The notes under the pieces were generated by a model, which searched no databases, was not told the origin of the DNA, and worked only from the letters and a program-made list of their open reading frames with translations. Both the position numbers and the translations under genes were made by a program. From the IMG/VR virus record IMGVR_UViG_3300020439_000065, positions 1-26,135 of that record: 26,135 bases of DNA. The stretch is one strand, 5' to 3'. How positions within the stretch are numbered: the first letter of the stretch is position 1; each line of letters starts with the position of its first letter. Shown here piece by piece: positions 1 to 7,752 of this stretch. Source of the stretch: a virus.

Positions 1-3
1 AAG

Positions 4-1251
4 ATGGATGATGACAATCCAGATGCATACAAACCTGCACCAGGTGATAAGGGCGCAAAGACTAAACCATCTAAACACACTAAGAAGTATAAACAAATGT
101 TTGGTGAAAACTACGATGGTGATATGGCACAAAACTCATTAGAGAACATCGTTAGAAATGCAAATAATCTCAAGAGAGTTGTCAAAGAAGACGGTGATTA
201 TCCAGCATGGTGGAATAGTAAACTCACTAAAGCAGATGACTATCTAGATGTATGTCATGATTATCTTATGTCAGAACTTTCACAATCAGAACAAATAGAC
301 GAAGAACTTAAATCTTCAGACAGGTCATATGTCGAAAAAAGAGTCAAAATGATTGACCAACTCGAAGATAAACTTATTCGTATGAGAGGTGCAAAAGGCA
401 CAAAAGAAGCACAGAAATTATTACAAAAAGCAAGATTCGCCCTAGAAGATGTACTCGATGCAGATGATATGTCAGAGGATTTAGAAGAAAAGGCACCAAA
501 TACTGCTGATGCAATGAAGAGATATAAAGCAGGTAAGGCAGGTTTTACAGATAAAGCACATTTAAAAGCAAAAGGTCTCATACCAAGAGCAGATGGTACT
601 AAAAAGAAATCACCTAAGTATGAAGATTTAGAAGAAGGCAAACTCGTAGCATCTATTGACACTATATTGACAGCAATGACAAATAAGTGGAAAAAGAAGG
701 CACAAATCGAATACAATAAAAATCCAGAAAAAGGATTATCATACATTCAAAGATTAGGTTCAATCATTGGTGCCAGAGTTACAGATAAAGAACAACAGAA
801 GAATCATTTATTCTTAAAAATGGGTGATGAGTTACAAGAGAAAAAAGATATGACCGCAATCTCGTCTTGGAAAAAGAAATTAAAAAATGTCAAAGGTTTA
901 TCTAAAGATACTTTACAACAACTATCGATGTTACCTACACCAGTTATTACATCTTTAATAAATCAAATAGGTATGATTGTATCAGGAGATGAATTAGAAG
1001 AAAAAGGTTTATGGGATAACATACGTGCAAAAAGAGCTCGTGGTGAAAAAATGAGAAAGAAAGGTGAGAAAGGTGCACCTACTCAAGACCAAATCAAAAG
1101 AGCTCAAGGTGAAGAGTTAGGTAAAAATGCAGATGCTGGTGATTACATCGATGATTTTAGAAAGTCAGATGCACCTCAATTTAAAGGCAAATCAGACGAG
1201 AAGATTAGAAAGATGGCAATTGCCGCCTTTCTCTCAAAGAAAAAAAGATAG
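4..1251 (+). CDS. Conserved virion-associated-type protein of unknown function, possibly 5'-truncated
   Basis: This is a 415-residue lysine/glutamate-rich protein. The N-terminal segment around residues 8-38 (KPAPGDKGAKTKPSKHTKKY, then KQMFGE) is a motif I recall from structural-region proteins of T4-like marine phages; no enzyme motif is visible. The rest is charged and helical, with repeated short ELEEK-like stretches. The reading frame is open through the first base of the window (AAG before the ATG), so the true start may lie upstream and the 5' end is uncertain. The next gene begins 3 nt after the stop, so the two are probably co-transcribed. A role in the head, scaffold or ejected proteins is inferred from context only. 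Confidence 0.7.
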   Translation: MDDDNPDAYKPAPGDKGAKTKPSKHTKKYKQMFGENYDGDMAQNSLENIVRNANNLKRVVKEDGDYPAWWNSKLTKADDYLDVCHDYLMSELSQSEQIDEELKSSDRSYVEKRVKMIDQLEDKLIRMRGAKGTKEAQKLLQKARFALEDVLDADDMSEDLEEKAPNTADAMKRYKAGKAGFTDKAHLKAKGLIPRADGTKKKSPKYEDLEEGKLVASIDTILTAMTNKWKKKAQIEYNKNPEKGLSYIQRLGSIIGARVTDKEQQKNHLFLKMGDELQEKKDMTAISSWKKKLKNVKGLSKDTLQQLSMLPTPVITSLINQIGMIVSGDELEEKGLWDNIRAKRARGEKMRKKGEKGAPTQDQIKRAQGEELGKNADAGDYIDDFRKSDAPQFKGKSDEKIRKMAIAAFLSKKKR

Positions 1252-1254
1252 ACC

Positions 1255-1986
1255 ATGAGGCAATTAATAGAAGATATTAGATATTTTATGGAAGCAGGTG
1301 GTGCCTCAGCAGGTACTATGGAAATCGTAAAAACTAAAGTCGACAAAGCAAAAGAATATGCTGATAAATTGATGACTGCAAATGGTAGAAAACTTGAAGA
1401 AGAGATACCAAAGTTTGATGCAAACTATAAGATTGCTCAAAGACTTGCAAAAGGTGGTTTTGCAAAAAGAAAAGATATGCCTGTTATTGATAACAGAGAT
1501 ATCAGATTACTACAGAATAGACTGAAAAATGGTGCAATAGACATTAATAGACCTTTTGCAAAGAACGAAGTTCCTGATGACCCATTTCCACAAGGGTTAG
1601 ATACTCAGAAAGGAAAAGAATGGGTAACAGGTGGTCTTGCTAAGAATGATGGCGATGCGAAAGATGATGTAGTCAAAGTTAGAATGAAATCAGTTGCAGT
1701 AGGACAATTAAAACCTATACAGAGTCAAATATATTTTGATAAGTCAATTAAAAACGTAGCACAATTTGGTGCAGAAGGAACAAAAGACTTTTCAAAATCA
1801 AAAAGTAATTTTTACGTAGTGTCATCTGATAATAGAATTATCGATGGACACCACAGATTTTTATCAGCAGTACTTGTAGACCCAGGCATCAAAGTAACTG
1901 CATTAGAAATAGATATGCCTATTAACAAACTATTACCAATGACACTTGCATATACAGATGCTATTGGTAACGTAAGGAATGCGTAA
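1255..1986 (+). CDS. ParB/sulfiredoxin-fold-like phage protein
   Basis: This is a 243-residue protein. The C-terminal half (about residues 145-240) resembles a ParB-type N-terminal domain: a strand with KPIQSQIYFDKS, then a strand reading FYVVSSDNRIIDGHHRF, with the diagnostic IDGHHR box at residues 196-201. In the ParB/Srx fold the GxHR loop binds a nucleotide phosphate, and some members cut or bind DNA. The N-terminal half is charged and unlike ParB. It follows the first gene by 3 nt, and its stop overlaps the next start by one base (TAATG), so it belongs to the structural-region operon. Nucleotide binding is inferred; the phage role is unknown. A packaged protein is possible. Confidence 0.65.
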   Translation: MRQLIEDIRYFMEAGGASAGTMEIVKTKVDKAKEYADKLMTANGRKLEEEIPKFDANYKIAQRLAKGGFAKRKDMPVIDNRDIRLLQNRLKNGAIDINRPFAKNEVPDDPFPQGLDTQKGKEWVTGGLAKNDGDAKDDVVKVRMKSVAVGQLKPIQSQIYFDKSIKNVAQFGAEGTKDFSKSKSNFYVVSSDNRIIDGHHRFLSAVLVDPGIKVTALEIDMPINKLLPMTLAYTDAIGNVRNA

Positions 1987-2438
1987 TGAAAAAAGAAACG
2001 TTAGAAATTGGTACAGACGAAATAAGAAAAGCTTATTCTGAGGATACACCAGGTCAAATGGTCGATAGTTATATTATGAAAGACCAAAAGACTAAAAAAG
2101 AAAATGCTAAGAAACATTTCTCACAAGTGTTTGGTAATCCTCTTGAAGGTTTCCCCTACAATGAAGAGTTTGAAGTTCACTTGAAAGAGGCAGTTGAAGA
2201 GATTGGCGAGTTAGAAGAATCAGATGAAGCTTTAAAAAAGAAAGCAGAAAAAACAGGCATGCCATTAGGCATACTCAAACAAGTATTTAAAAGAGGCGTA
2301 GCCGCTTGGAGAACTGGTCATAGACCTGGCACAAATCCAACTCAATGGGGTCTGGCAAGAGTGAATAGCTTTGTTACTAAATCTAAAGGTACATGGGGCG
2401 GTGCAGATAAAGATTTAGCAGCAAAAGTTCGTGGCTAA
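1986..2438 (+). CDS. DUF5824-like conserved phage protein
   Basis: This is a 150-residue protein. Residues about 82-150 form a compact domain with LKKKAEKTGMPLGILKQVFK, then RGVAAWRTGHRPGT, QWGLARVNSF and a glycine-rich end. I recognise this pattern from DUF5824-type domains that recur in T4-like marine phages, often at the C-terminus of larger structural or accessory proteins. The N-terminal half is acidic and probably helical. The basic, tryptophan-containing domain could contact nucleic acid, but no function is established. The start overlaps the previous stop by one base, and the stop overlaps the next GTG start by 8 nt. Confidence 0.7.
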   Translation: MKKETLEIGTDEIRKAYSEDTPGQMVDSYIMKDQKTKKENAKKHFSQVFGNPLEGFPYNEEFEVHLKEAVEEIGELEESDEALKKKAEKTGMPLGILKQVFKRGVAAWRTGHRPGTNPTQWGLARVNSFVTKSKGTWGGADKDLAAKVRG

Positions 2439-3033
2439 TTTAAAAAAAAGAGCATTTCATAAACTAAGAGATTCAAACGAGATGTTAGTATCTCGTCTGT
2501 GTTATGACCATGGTGATTTTTTTCGTAAGCTGTACAATAGTAGATGTATTAGAAAACGAAGAATTGATGAAGTGGTAGAACTTACAAATCAAGTTTTTCC
2601 AAATCACATAATTGAAACTGGTACAACAATGGTAGAGAGAGATTGTCCTGATTTAAAGATTGAACTGCCTGTAAGACATACAAATGATAACCGTTTGTCC
2701 AATAAATTACCTCAACTAAAAGAGGACGAATGGTTTTATATAGATGTCAAAAGAGTACCTGGTGTGATGGCATATTCTCTACCAAAAACTCCAGAACTTG
2801 CTCAGAGAGTTTATGATTTTTGTATAGATAACATAAACAAATGGGCACCCATATATCACGGAGATTGGAATCTGGATAATATCATTGTCGATGGTGATAA
2901 GATGACATTAATAGATTTTGACTACATAAATACTAACACTAGGCAAGAAAATATCGAAAAATTAGATAGAAAAATGAAGGAGATAGACCAACTAGGAAAA
3001 CTTTATGAAAACGTTCAGAGAAGTTGCAATTGA
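2431..3033 (+). CDS. Kinase/phosphotransferase-fold-like protein
   Basis: This is a 200-residue protein starting at GTG; an ATG at residue 18 (2482) is an alternative. Residues 143-164 read HGDWNLDN then IDFD, matching the catalytic loop (HxDxxxxN) and metal-binding DFD-type motif of aminoglycoside phosphotransferase/choline-kinase-like enzymes. The predicted catalytic base is D145, with N150 and D162/D164 as metal ligands. A hinge-like stretch precedes it (VKRVPGVMAY). The N-lobe is short and no glycine-rich loop is obvious, so this would be a minimal or degenerate kinase. The substrate is unknown. It sits between DUF5824- and DUF5872-like genes in the virion block, and its 3' end overlaps the next gene by 29 nt. 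Confidence 0.6.
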   Translation: MANLKKRAFHKLRDSNEMLVSRLCYDHGDFFRKLYNSRCIRKRRIDEVVELTNQVFPNHIIETGTTMVERDCPDLKIELPVRHTNDNRLSNKLPQLKEDEWFYIDVKRVPGVMAYSLPKTPELAQRVYDFCIDNINKWAPIYHGDWNLDNIIVDGDKMTLIDFDYINTNTRQENIEKLDRKMKEIDQLGKLYENVQRSCN

Positions 3034-3538
3034 TAATGTCTTAGACGAATTGCAAGAAACAAAAACAAATGTTTTAGACAATCCTTTTAGATTGGGTTCT
3101 TTCATGTACTTTGAGGTAATCAAAGAAGTTAGAAAAAGAATCGAAGAAGGTAAGTATAGACTTACTGAAATAGACAAAAACATAATAGAAACTGATTTAG
3201 GTCAGTACGAAATATACGAAGGTGAATTAGTTCCTCTAGATTGTCCAATGATGGCAATTACAGAAGACGAAGATAAACCTTTAAACAAACCTATGAGAGG
3301 CGGACCTAAAAAGTTTTATGTTTATGTAAAAGACGGCGATAAAGTTAAGAAAGTCACATTCGGAGACACAACAGGTCTTTCAGTGAAGTTCTCGGACAAA
3401 AGTGCTAGAGCATCTTATGTTGCACGTCATAATTGCGATACTGCTAATGATAAAACCTCAGCAGGATATTGGTCATGTAGACTTCCTTACTATGCAAAAC
3501 AACTAGGGTTATCAGGCGGCGGTTCGTTCTTCTGGTAA
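3005..3538 (+). CDS. DUF5872-like conserved phage protein
   Basis: This is a 177-residue protein. The C-terminal domain (about residues 97-177) has a strand KKFYVYVKDGDKVKKVTFGD, followed by SARASYVARHNC and YWSCRLPYYAKQLGL, and ends in a glycine-rich SFFW tail. This is a family I recall from structural regions of T4-like marine phages (DUF5872-like). Two cysteines (C144, C158) with a nearby histidine could bind metal, but this is not shown. The N-terminus (MKTFREVAIDNVLDELQ) begins like T4 capsid-targeting leaders and has an LxE at residues 13-15, so prohead processing is a weak possibility. An AGGA-type ribosome site precedes the ATG inside the upstream gene. Confidence 0.65.
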   Translation: MKTFREVAIDNVLDELQETKTNVLDNPFRLGSFMYFEVIKEVRKRIEEGKYRLTEIDKNIIETDLGQYEIYEGELVPLDCPMMAITEDEDKPLNKPMRGGPKKFYVYVKDGDKVKKVTFGDTTGLSVKFSDKSARASYVARHNCDTANDKTSAGYWSCRLPYYAKQLGLSGGGSFFW

Positions 3539-3544
3539 AAAATT

Positions 3545-4150
3545 ATGTTAGAAACAATGTGCGAAGTGTTAAAACACTCATACAACCTTGGTCTAATTTC
3601 AACAAGAGACGGCAACGCTTCAATTAGACATAAAAAAGATGGTCACTTCTATATCACTCCGTCAGGTGTGAGAAAACAAAATTTACAATACACACATTAC
3701 AAAAAAATTGATGTCGTATCAGGATTGTCAATGGACTATACTCAAGAAAGTATAGGAATGAAACCTAGTGGAGAACTACCACTACACTACGGATTGATGA
3801 AAAGGATAACAACAGGTGTTAGATGTGTAGTGCATTTACATCCAACCTATACCGTAGCAGCTATGCATAGAGGTATAGAATTATCAACATTATGCGAAAA
3901 GTTTCCTGAACTATCAAGATACACAAACGTAGGTCCAAATGTTGGTATGGTACCACCTATCAGTAAAGAACTTGCAGATAAGACACATAAAGCAATGGGA
4001 TTAGATTCAGATGGTAGTACTAAATATGATATAGTAGGTATCGATGGACATGGTGTAGTCGCAGTTGGAGAAACACCTTGGCAAACATTCGAACATATTG
4101 AAAGATTAGAACACATTTGTAAAATTGTATTAGTATCAGGAAATGTCTAA
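3545..4150 (+). CDS. Class II aldolase/adducin-family protein
   Basis: This is a 201-residue protein close to the usual length of bacterial class II aldolases such as L-fuculose-phosphate aldolase and ribulose-phosphate epimerases. The expected order of motifs is intact: GNAS at residues 23-26, TPSG at 38-41, a catalytic-position glutamate E77 (SGELPLHYG), zinc ligands H97 and H99 (VVHLHPTYT) and a third zinc ligand H169 (GHGVV). The family cleaves or isomerises phosphorylated sugars in the cytoplasm using zinc. The substrate cannot be told from sequence. It lies in the late virion block, 6 nt after the previous gene, and overlaps the small cupin-like gene by 8 nt, suggesting joint expression. 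It is unusual in a phage and likely an acquired metabolic or surface-sugar gene. Confidence 0.85.
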   Translation: MLETMCEVLKHSYNLGLISTRDGNASIRHKKDGHFYITPSGVRKQNLQYTHYKKIDVVSGLSMDYTQESIGMKPSGELPLHYGLMKRITTGVRCVVHLHPTYTVAAMHRGIELSTLCEKFPELSRYTNVGPNVGMVPPISKELADKTHKAMGLDSDGSTKYDIVGIDGHGVVAVGETPWQTFEHIERLEHICKIVLVSGNV

Positions 4151-4427
4151 ACCTTACATAGATAAACCTTTCGAACAAGAAGGCACAGGTCAAAAATATT
4201 TGATTAGAACTTTTGACGAAAATTTAAAAGAATCAGAATTAGTTTGGCATAGAGATTTACAAAATAGAAATATACATGTTCTAGATGGAAAAGGTTGGAA
4301 ACTTCAAATGGATGACAAGTTACCAACAGAATTGAAAATAGGAAAAGAGTATTACATCGCAAAAATGAGTTATCATAGACTTATTAAAGGTGAAAATAAC
4401 TTAATTCTGAGAATTAAAGAAATATAA
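4143..4427 (+). CDS. Small cupin-like protein
   Basis: This is a 94-residue protein with a single compact beta-rich domain. The core reads LVWHRDLQNRNIHVLDGKGW, then PTELKIGKEYYIAKMSYHRL, which fits a minimal cupin barrel in which a WHRD-type motif and a later YHR motif place histidines toward a metal site (H36 and H78 by my count). I recall similar short proteins from T4-like marine phages without a known function. It overlaps the aldolase stop by 8 nt, so the two may be coupled. Its last codons contain the late promoter of the next gene. Metal binding is inference. Confidence 0.65.
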   Translation: MSKPYIDKPFEQEGTGQKYLIRTFDENLKESELVWHRDLQNRNIHVLDGKGWKLQMDDKLPTELKIGKEYYIAKMSYHRLIKGENNLILRIKEI

Positions 4428-4430
4428 ATA
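4423..4430 (+). promoter_or_regulatory. T4-type late promoter box TATAAATA
   Basis: An exact TATAAATA is followed by ACTATT, very close to the extended T4 late consensus (TATAAATACTATT). It ends 6 nt before the ATG at 4437. With T4 spacing, transcription would begin within one or two bases of the start codon, giving a leaderless message. No Shine-Dalgarno is visible. The box overlaps the stop codon of the upstream cupin-like gene. Confidence 0.75.
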
Positions 4431-4436
4431 ACTATT

Positions 4437-5003
4437 ATGGCAAAACAACAAGAAACTTGGCAAGAAAGTTTAGAAAGAGTTCGTGGTAAGATAGTTGAAC
4501 AGCAAAATATTGTTGAAGAAACATCTATATCCGAATCTTCAGTCGATGAAGAAATAGAGCAACTTTTATGCAATGAATTTAATGAAGAATCAACTGAAGA
4601 GGAAGTAATTTTAGAAGCATCTGCTGGTGCTATGATAGACCAATTATTCAAACTTAAAGGTGATAAAGATGCTGGTTATGGTGTTGCAAAGATGTTAAAC
4701 ATGACTGGTGTTAAAGTTGTTCAACAAATGCAAAAACAAAATCCAGATGGATTTATGAAAACCGTTAAAGCATTAGGTAAAGATAACAAAATCAAACTTG
4801 CTACAAACAATGCATTGATGAAAATGTTCAAAGATGCAGGTGTAAAACCACTTAAAGATGAAGTGGAAGTGCAAGAAGAACTTTCAATAGAAAAACTTGC
4901 AGAAAGAAACATGTTGGGAAGACTTGCCAAATCTTTAAGACTTAATGAAGAAGGCAAACGAAAAATGTTTGCCTACTTCGAAAAAGGGGAACTAAAACAA
5001 TGA
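4437..5003 (+). CDS. Conserved phage protein of unknown function, late operon leader gene
   Basis: This is a 188-residue protein that I cannot assign. The first 60 residues are very acidic (EQQNIVEETS..., EEIEQLL, EESTEEEV), followed by an alpha-helical basic/hydrophobic domain (about residues 62-140) and a final helical segment RNMLGRLAKSLRLNEEGKRK. The layout of an acidic, possibly removable N-terminus plus a helical body is compatible with a head core or scaffold-type protein, but that is inference. A perfect late-promoter box lies 6 nt upstream. The stop overlaps the next start (ATGA at 5000). Confidence 0.65.
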   Translation: MAKQQETWQESLERVRGKIVEQQNIVEETSISESSVDEEIEQLLCNEFNEESTEEEVILEASAGAMIDQLFKLKGDKDAGYGVAKMLNMTGVKVVQQMQKQNPDGFMKTVKALGKDNKIKLATNNALMKMFKDAGVKPLKDEVEVQEELSIEKLAERNMLGRLAKSLRLNEEGKRKMFAYFEKGELKQ

Positions 5004-5485
5004 TAGATGAATTAACAAAAAAACTCTTAGATGATTCACGTGCAATCTTAGAGGGCAAAAAACTTGACCCTGTGGGTAAAGCAGATGCAGATATCGACAA
5101 TGATGGCGATGTAGATTCTTCAGATGAGTATCTAAAGAAAAGACGAGCTGCTATTTCAAAAGCAATGAAAGATGAAGGCAACGCCTTCACTAAAGCATTG
5201 GCATCTGCAAGAGAAAAAGGCGAAGGCGAGTTTGTAGTCGCTGGTAAAAAATACCAAGTTAAAGAAGTCGAAGAGTTAGAGAAAGATAAATCTAAGAAAG
5301 ACATCAAAGAAGCAGAAGAGAAAGACGAAGACGAAGAAGAAGTTGAAGAGTCTAATCTGTTTGAAGATGAAGAGTTGGCAGGTATGATGAATGCTATGAT
5401 GAAACACAAACATGGTTCACCAGCATTTAAGAAAGCCAAAAAAGAAATCGACATGTATCTTTCAAAGAATTACAAAAAGAAGTAG
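5000..5485 (+). CDS. EF-hand/dockerin-loop-containing acidic protein
   Basis: This is a 161-residue, extremely charged protein. Residues 31-42 (DIDNDGDVDSSD) are a textbook 12-residue calcium loop with aspartates at loop positions 1, 3, 5, 7, 9 and 12 and glycine at 6, followed by a helix DEYLKKRRAAISKAM. A second lysine/glutamate-rich low-complexity stretch runs from about residue 85 to 120. Only one loop is present, so a dockerin-like or pseudo-EF-hand single site is likely. Similar loops occur in virion-region proteins of T4-like marine phages as I recall. It overlaps the upstream stop by 4 nt, with AGGGGA as ribosome site. Calcium binding is inferred from the motif. Confidence 0.75.
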   Translation: MIDELTKKLLDDSRAILEGKKLDPVGKADADIDNDGDVDSSDEYLKKRRAAISKAMKDEGNAFTKALASAREKGEGEFVVAGKKYQVKEVEELEKDKSKKDIKEAEEKDEDEEEVEESNLFEDEELAGMMNAMMKHKHGSPAFKKAKKEIDMYLSKNYKKK

Positions 5486-5492
5486 GAGTCTC

Positions 5493-6641
5493 ATGAACTT
5501 ATTTCACGAAGCAAAAAAGATTTTAGATAAAGATGGTAAGGTCAATCCCCTTGGACCTTACGGAAAACAAAAACTCACTGGTCGTGAAGTATCAACTTAC
5601 TTTCGTAGAAATAAAGTTAAAGATGCCAAGATTCGTAAAGCAGTAGAAGTTGCTTTAGACCTTGGTGGTGCAGATACGATTGCTCGTCAAGAAATTAAAA
5701 AGTTTTACGGCGATAAAATTCTTAAGTCTAAAGAAGTACAACAAGCACTACAATACGCCAACGAAGAAGTTTTTAAAGAAGATACTGATTTATCAGAAGA
5801 CTATAGAAAACTTGCAAAGTATGGCATGGGTACAGAAACTTCTAAAAGTGCTAAAGTTGGTCTAGAGTTAGATTTCTATGACTCTAAAGGTAACAAAAAA
5901 TTTGGTAAAATCTTACAGAAAACTAACACAGGTTATCTTGTCAAAGACGACAAGGGTAAAAAACATGTATTGAAGTATCTTGATAGAAAGAAAGCTAAAG
6001 ATATGTTGAAACCAAATTACATCCATACAGAAGATGCAGAAAAGAAAGCAGAATTAGCACTCAAACAAACAAGAGAGAAAGAAGCTCTTGCAAAGAAACA
6101 CGAAAGAGAAAAAGAGTCTATTGCTGAGAAAAGAGTTGCAGATGTAGATGGACCACCAAGTCAAAAGTGGAAAGCGTTAAGTTTTTCTCAACACCCACAT
6201 AAAGGTTTTGAAGGTGAAACAATGCCTCAGAAGATGAAAGACTTCAGAAAACCTGCATTAACACCTTCTCAATTGAAAAAACAAATGAGAGTTGAAGATG
6301 CCTACAGAGCAATGTGGGAAGACGGTGAAAAATATGCACCTAAACAAGAACTCGGTGAACAAGATTTACACGAAGAAGTTGCAAATATCACCGTAGACCC
6401 TAAAAACAGAATCAATAGTGGTCAACAACAAGGCTATCATGGTATGGAAATTGCTAAACAGGCAAGAAGAATGGGCCTGAAATCAGCAGTTATGCATAAA
6501 CATGTAAGAATAAAAGGTAGTAAGAAAGCAGTCAATGACTTTCTAAGATTAGTCATAGGTAAGTCAAGATACGGAGACCCAACAGAAAAAGATATGTCTA
6601 CACCACAAGTAGATAAAATGTTGACTAAAGGGTTGAAGTAA
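5493..6641 (+). CDS. Conserved charged phage protein of unknown function
   Basis: This is a 382-residue protein with the start at 5493, chosen because AGGAG lies 5 nt upstream; an upstream in-frame ATG at 5412 would overlap the previous gene extensively. Residues about 1-90 form a helical basic domain (KLTGREVSTYFRRNKVKDAK, then GADTIARQEIKKFYGDKIL). Around residues 115-170 is a small beta segment with KFGKILQKTNTGYLVKDDKG, resembling an SH3-like barrel. Then comes a coiled coil of alternating K/E (residues about 180-215) and a C-terminal domain with GYHGMEIAKQARRMGLKSAV and HKHVRIKGSKKAVNDFLRLV. No function is recognised. It lies in the virion block, and its stop overlaps the next start by one base. 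Confidence 0.65.
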   Translation: MNLFHEAKKILDKDGKVNPLGPYGKQKLTGREVSTYFRRNKVKDAKIRKAVEVALDLGGADTIARQEIKKFYGDKILKSKEVQQALQYANEEVFKEDTDLSEDYRKLAKYGMGTETSKSAKVGLELDFYDSKGNKKFGKILQKTNTGYLVKDDKGKKHVLKYLDRKKAKDMLKPNYIHTEDAEKKAELALKQTREKEALAKKHEREKESIAEKRVADVDGPPSQKWKALSFSQHPHKGFEGETMPQKMKDFRKPALTPSQLKKQMRVEDAYRAMWEDGEKYAPKQELGEQDLHEEVANITVDPKNRINSGQQQGYHGMEIAKQARRMGLKSAVMHKHVRIKGSKKAVNDFLRLVIGKSRYGDPTEKDMSTPQVDKMLTKGLK

Positions 6642-7195
6642 TGGAAAAAGTATTAACAGCAGATGCAAGATATAAAATCTTCAAAGAAAAACTGAAGAAA
6701 TTAGGTTATGTCAAAAAAGAGACTCTTAAAATCAATAAGATTATGGAGAAGATTTCTGATTTTGGTATGATGTCAGATGCTGGTAATAAAAAGATTGCAC
6801 GTGCTGTAGCACAATCAAAGAATGAAGCAGACCTGAAGAAGAGAATCGAAAAGATTTCTACTATGGCAGGTGGTAAGTATGCTGAAGCAAGTGAAGACGA
6901 AGTCTTTATGAGAGCTAAAGATGCATTGGCATCAGTTGCAAAAGGTGTGCAAAACAGACCTGATGCAAATATGTTAGTTCAACTTCGTAAATTTAAAGAT
7001 GGTTCTAAAGACGGTGAAGTCAGAACAGACGACATGAAGAAAAGTAAAGTGAAAAGAGACGATGCAGTCAAAGTTCATGACATTTTAATGAAGGTAAGAG
7101 CACCAATTAGGGATAAATACCTTCGTTTATTACAAAAAGATACTAAAAACTTCAAAAAAGTTTTTAACGCAATCGCAAAAATGAAGGTTGCTTAA
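6641..7195 (+). CDS. Conserved phage protein of unknown function
   Basis: This is a 184-residue, basic, predominantly helical protein (MEKVLTADARYKIFKEKLKK...; later MLVQLRKFKDGSKDGEVR). No cysteines and no catalytic motif are visible. The C-terminus (YLRLLQKDTKNFKKVFNAIA) is strongly basic. Its start overlaps the stop of the preceding gene (TAATG), and a GGGAGAAG ribosome site for the next gene follows its stop. The position between large charged virion-block proteins suggests a structural or packaged protein, but nothing in the sequence proves it. Confidence 0.6.
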   Translation: MEKVLTADARYKIFKEKLKKLGYVKKETLKINKIMEKISDFGMMSDAGNKKIARAVAQSKNEADLKKRIEKISTMAGGKYAEASEDEVFMRAKDALASVAKGVQNRPDANMLVQLRKFKDGSKDGEVRTDDMKKSKVKRDDAVKVHDILMKVRAPIRDKYLRLLQKDTKNFKKVFNAIAKMKVA

Positions 7196-7212
7196 TTAGG
7201 GAGAAGAAAATC

Positions 7213-7752
7213 ATGGCATTATGGGGAATAACAGATTCAGATGAATCAAGACCAAAATACCTAAAACAAGAAGATAAAAATAATTGTGTGGGTAAACCTG
7301 AAGGTTGGGTTTTAAAGAAATCAGTTGGCTCTAGAAACTTGGAAGAAGTTCTAGTTGCAGTTGGTTCACAAACAAACCTTGCAACTGCATTAGGTAACGC
7401 AGATATAGTAGGTGTATACTTTAAAGCTGCATCATATGACCAAGGCGATACAGGTGCTGTTATAGTCAACTATAACGAGAACGTTGACGTAACTAATGGT
7501 GCAACATTAGTTGTAACAGGTTCAGTATCAGGAAGTATTACTGCAACTGCAGCTGCTCAGACAGGTGTTAACAGCGCAGAGTTCACATTTACCGTACCTT
7601 CACAAACAGAAGACTTATCTATCGGCGCACAAACAATCAGTGGAACAATTGTAGATAACGGAACATCTACTGCATCAGACAAAGTATTTGCTGTTGGTGA
7701 TAGATTAGGTGGTGCTGGAACAGGTACTTACGCTGATATTAGTGTAGCATAA
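7213..7752 (+). CDS. Putative virion protein with Ig-like beta-sandwich domain
   Basis: This is a 179-residue protein. The first 70 residues (MALWGITDSDESRPKYL..., ERG-like GWVLKKSVGSR, EEVLVAVGSQ) match a short N-terminal module I recall from T4-like marine phage structural proteins. Residues about 79-150 (VIVNYNENVDVTNGATLVVT, SAEFTFTVPSQTEDLSI, ISGTIVDNGT) resemble bacterial Ig-like domains of the Big_5/SbsA type, which phages often display on capsid or tail surfaces. The rest is glycine/alanine/threonine-rich. A good Shine-Dalgarno (GGGAG) precedes the ATG, and the stop overlaps the next gene by one base. A decoration role is inferred. Confidence 0.7.
   Translation: MALWGITDSDESRPKYLKQEDKNNCVGKPEGWVLKKSVGSRNLEEVLVAVGSQTNLATALGNADIVGVYFKAASYDQGDTGAVIVNYNENVDVTNGATLVVTGSVSGSITATAAAQTGVNSAEFTFTVPSQTEDLSIGAQTISGTIVDNGTSTASDKVFAVGDRLGGAGTGTYADISVA

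Noticed and set aside
3847-4116. Minus-strand frame opposite the aldolase
   Set aside because: It is a shadow of the well-supported aldolase with serine/proline-rich composition typical of antisense frames in AT-rich DNA.
5412-5492. Longer start for the 382-residue protein at an upstream in-frame ATG
   Set aside because: It would overlap the EF-hand gene by 74 nt, while AGGAG is placed correctly for the ATG at 5493.
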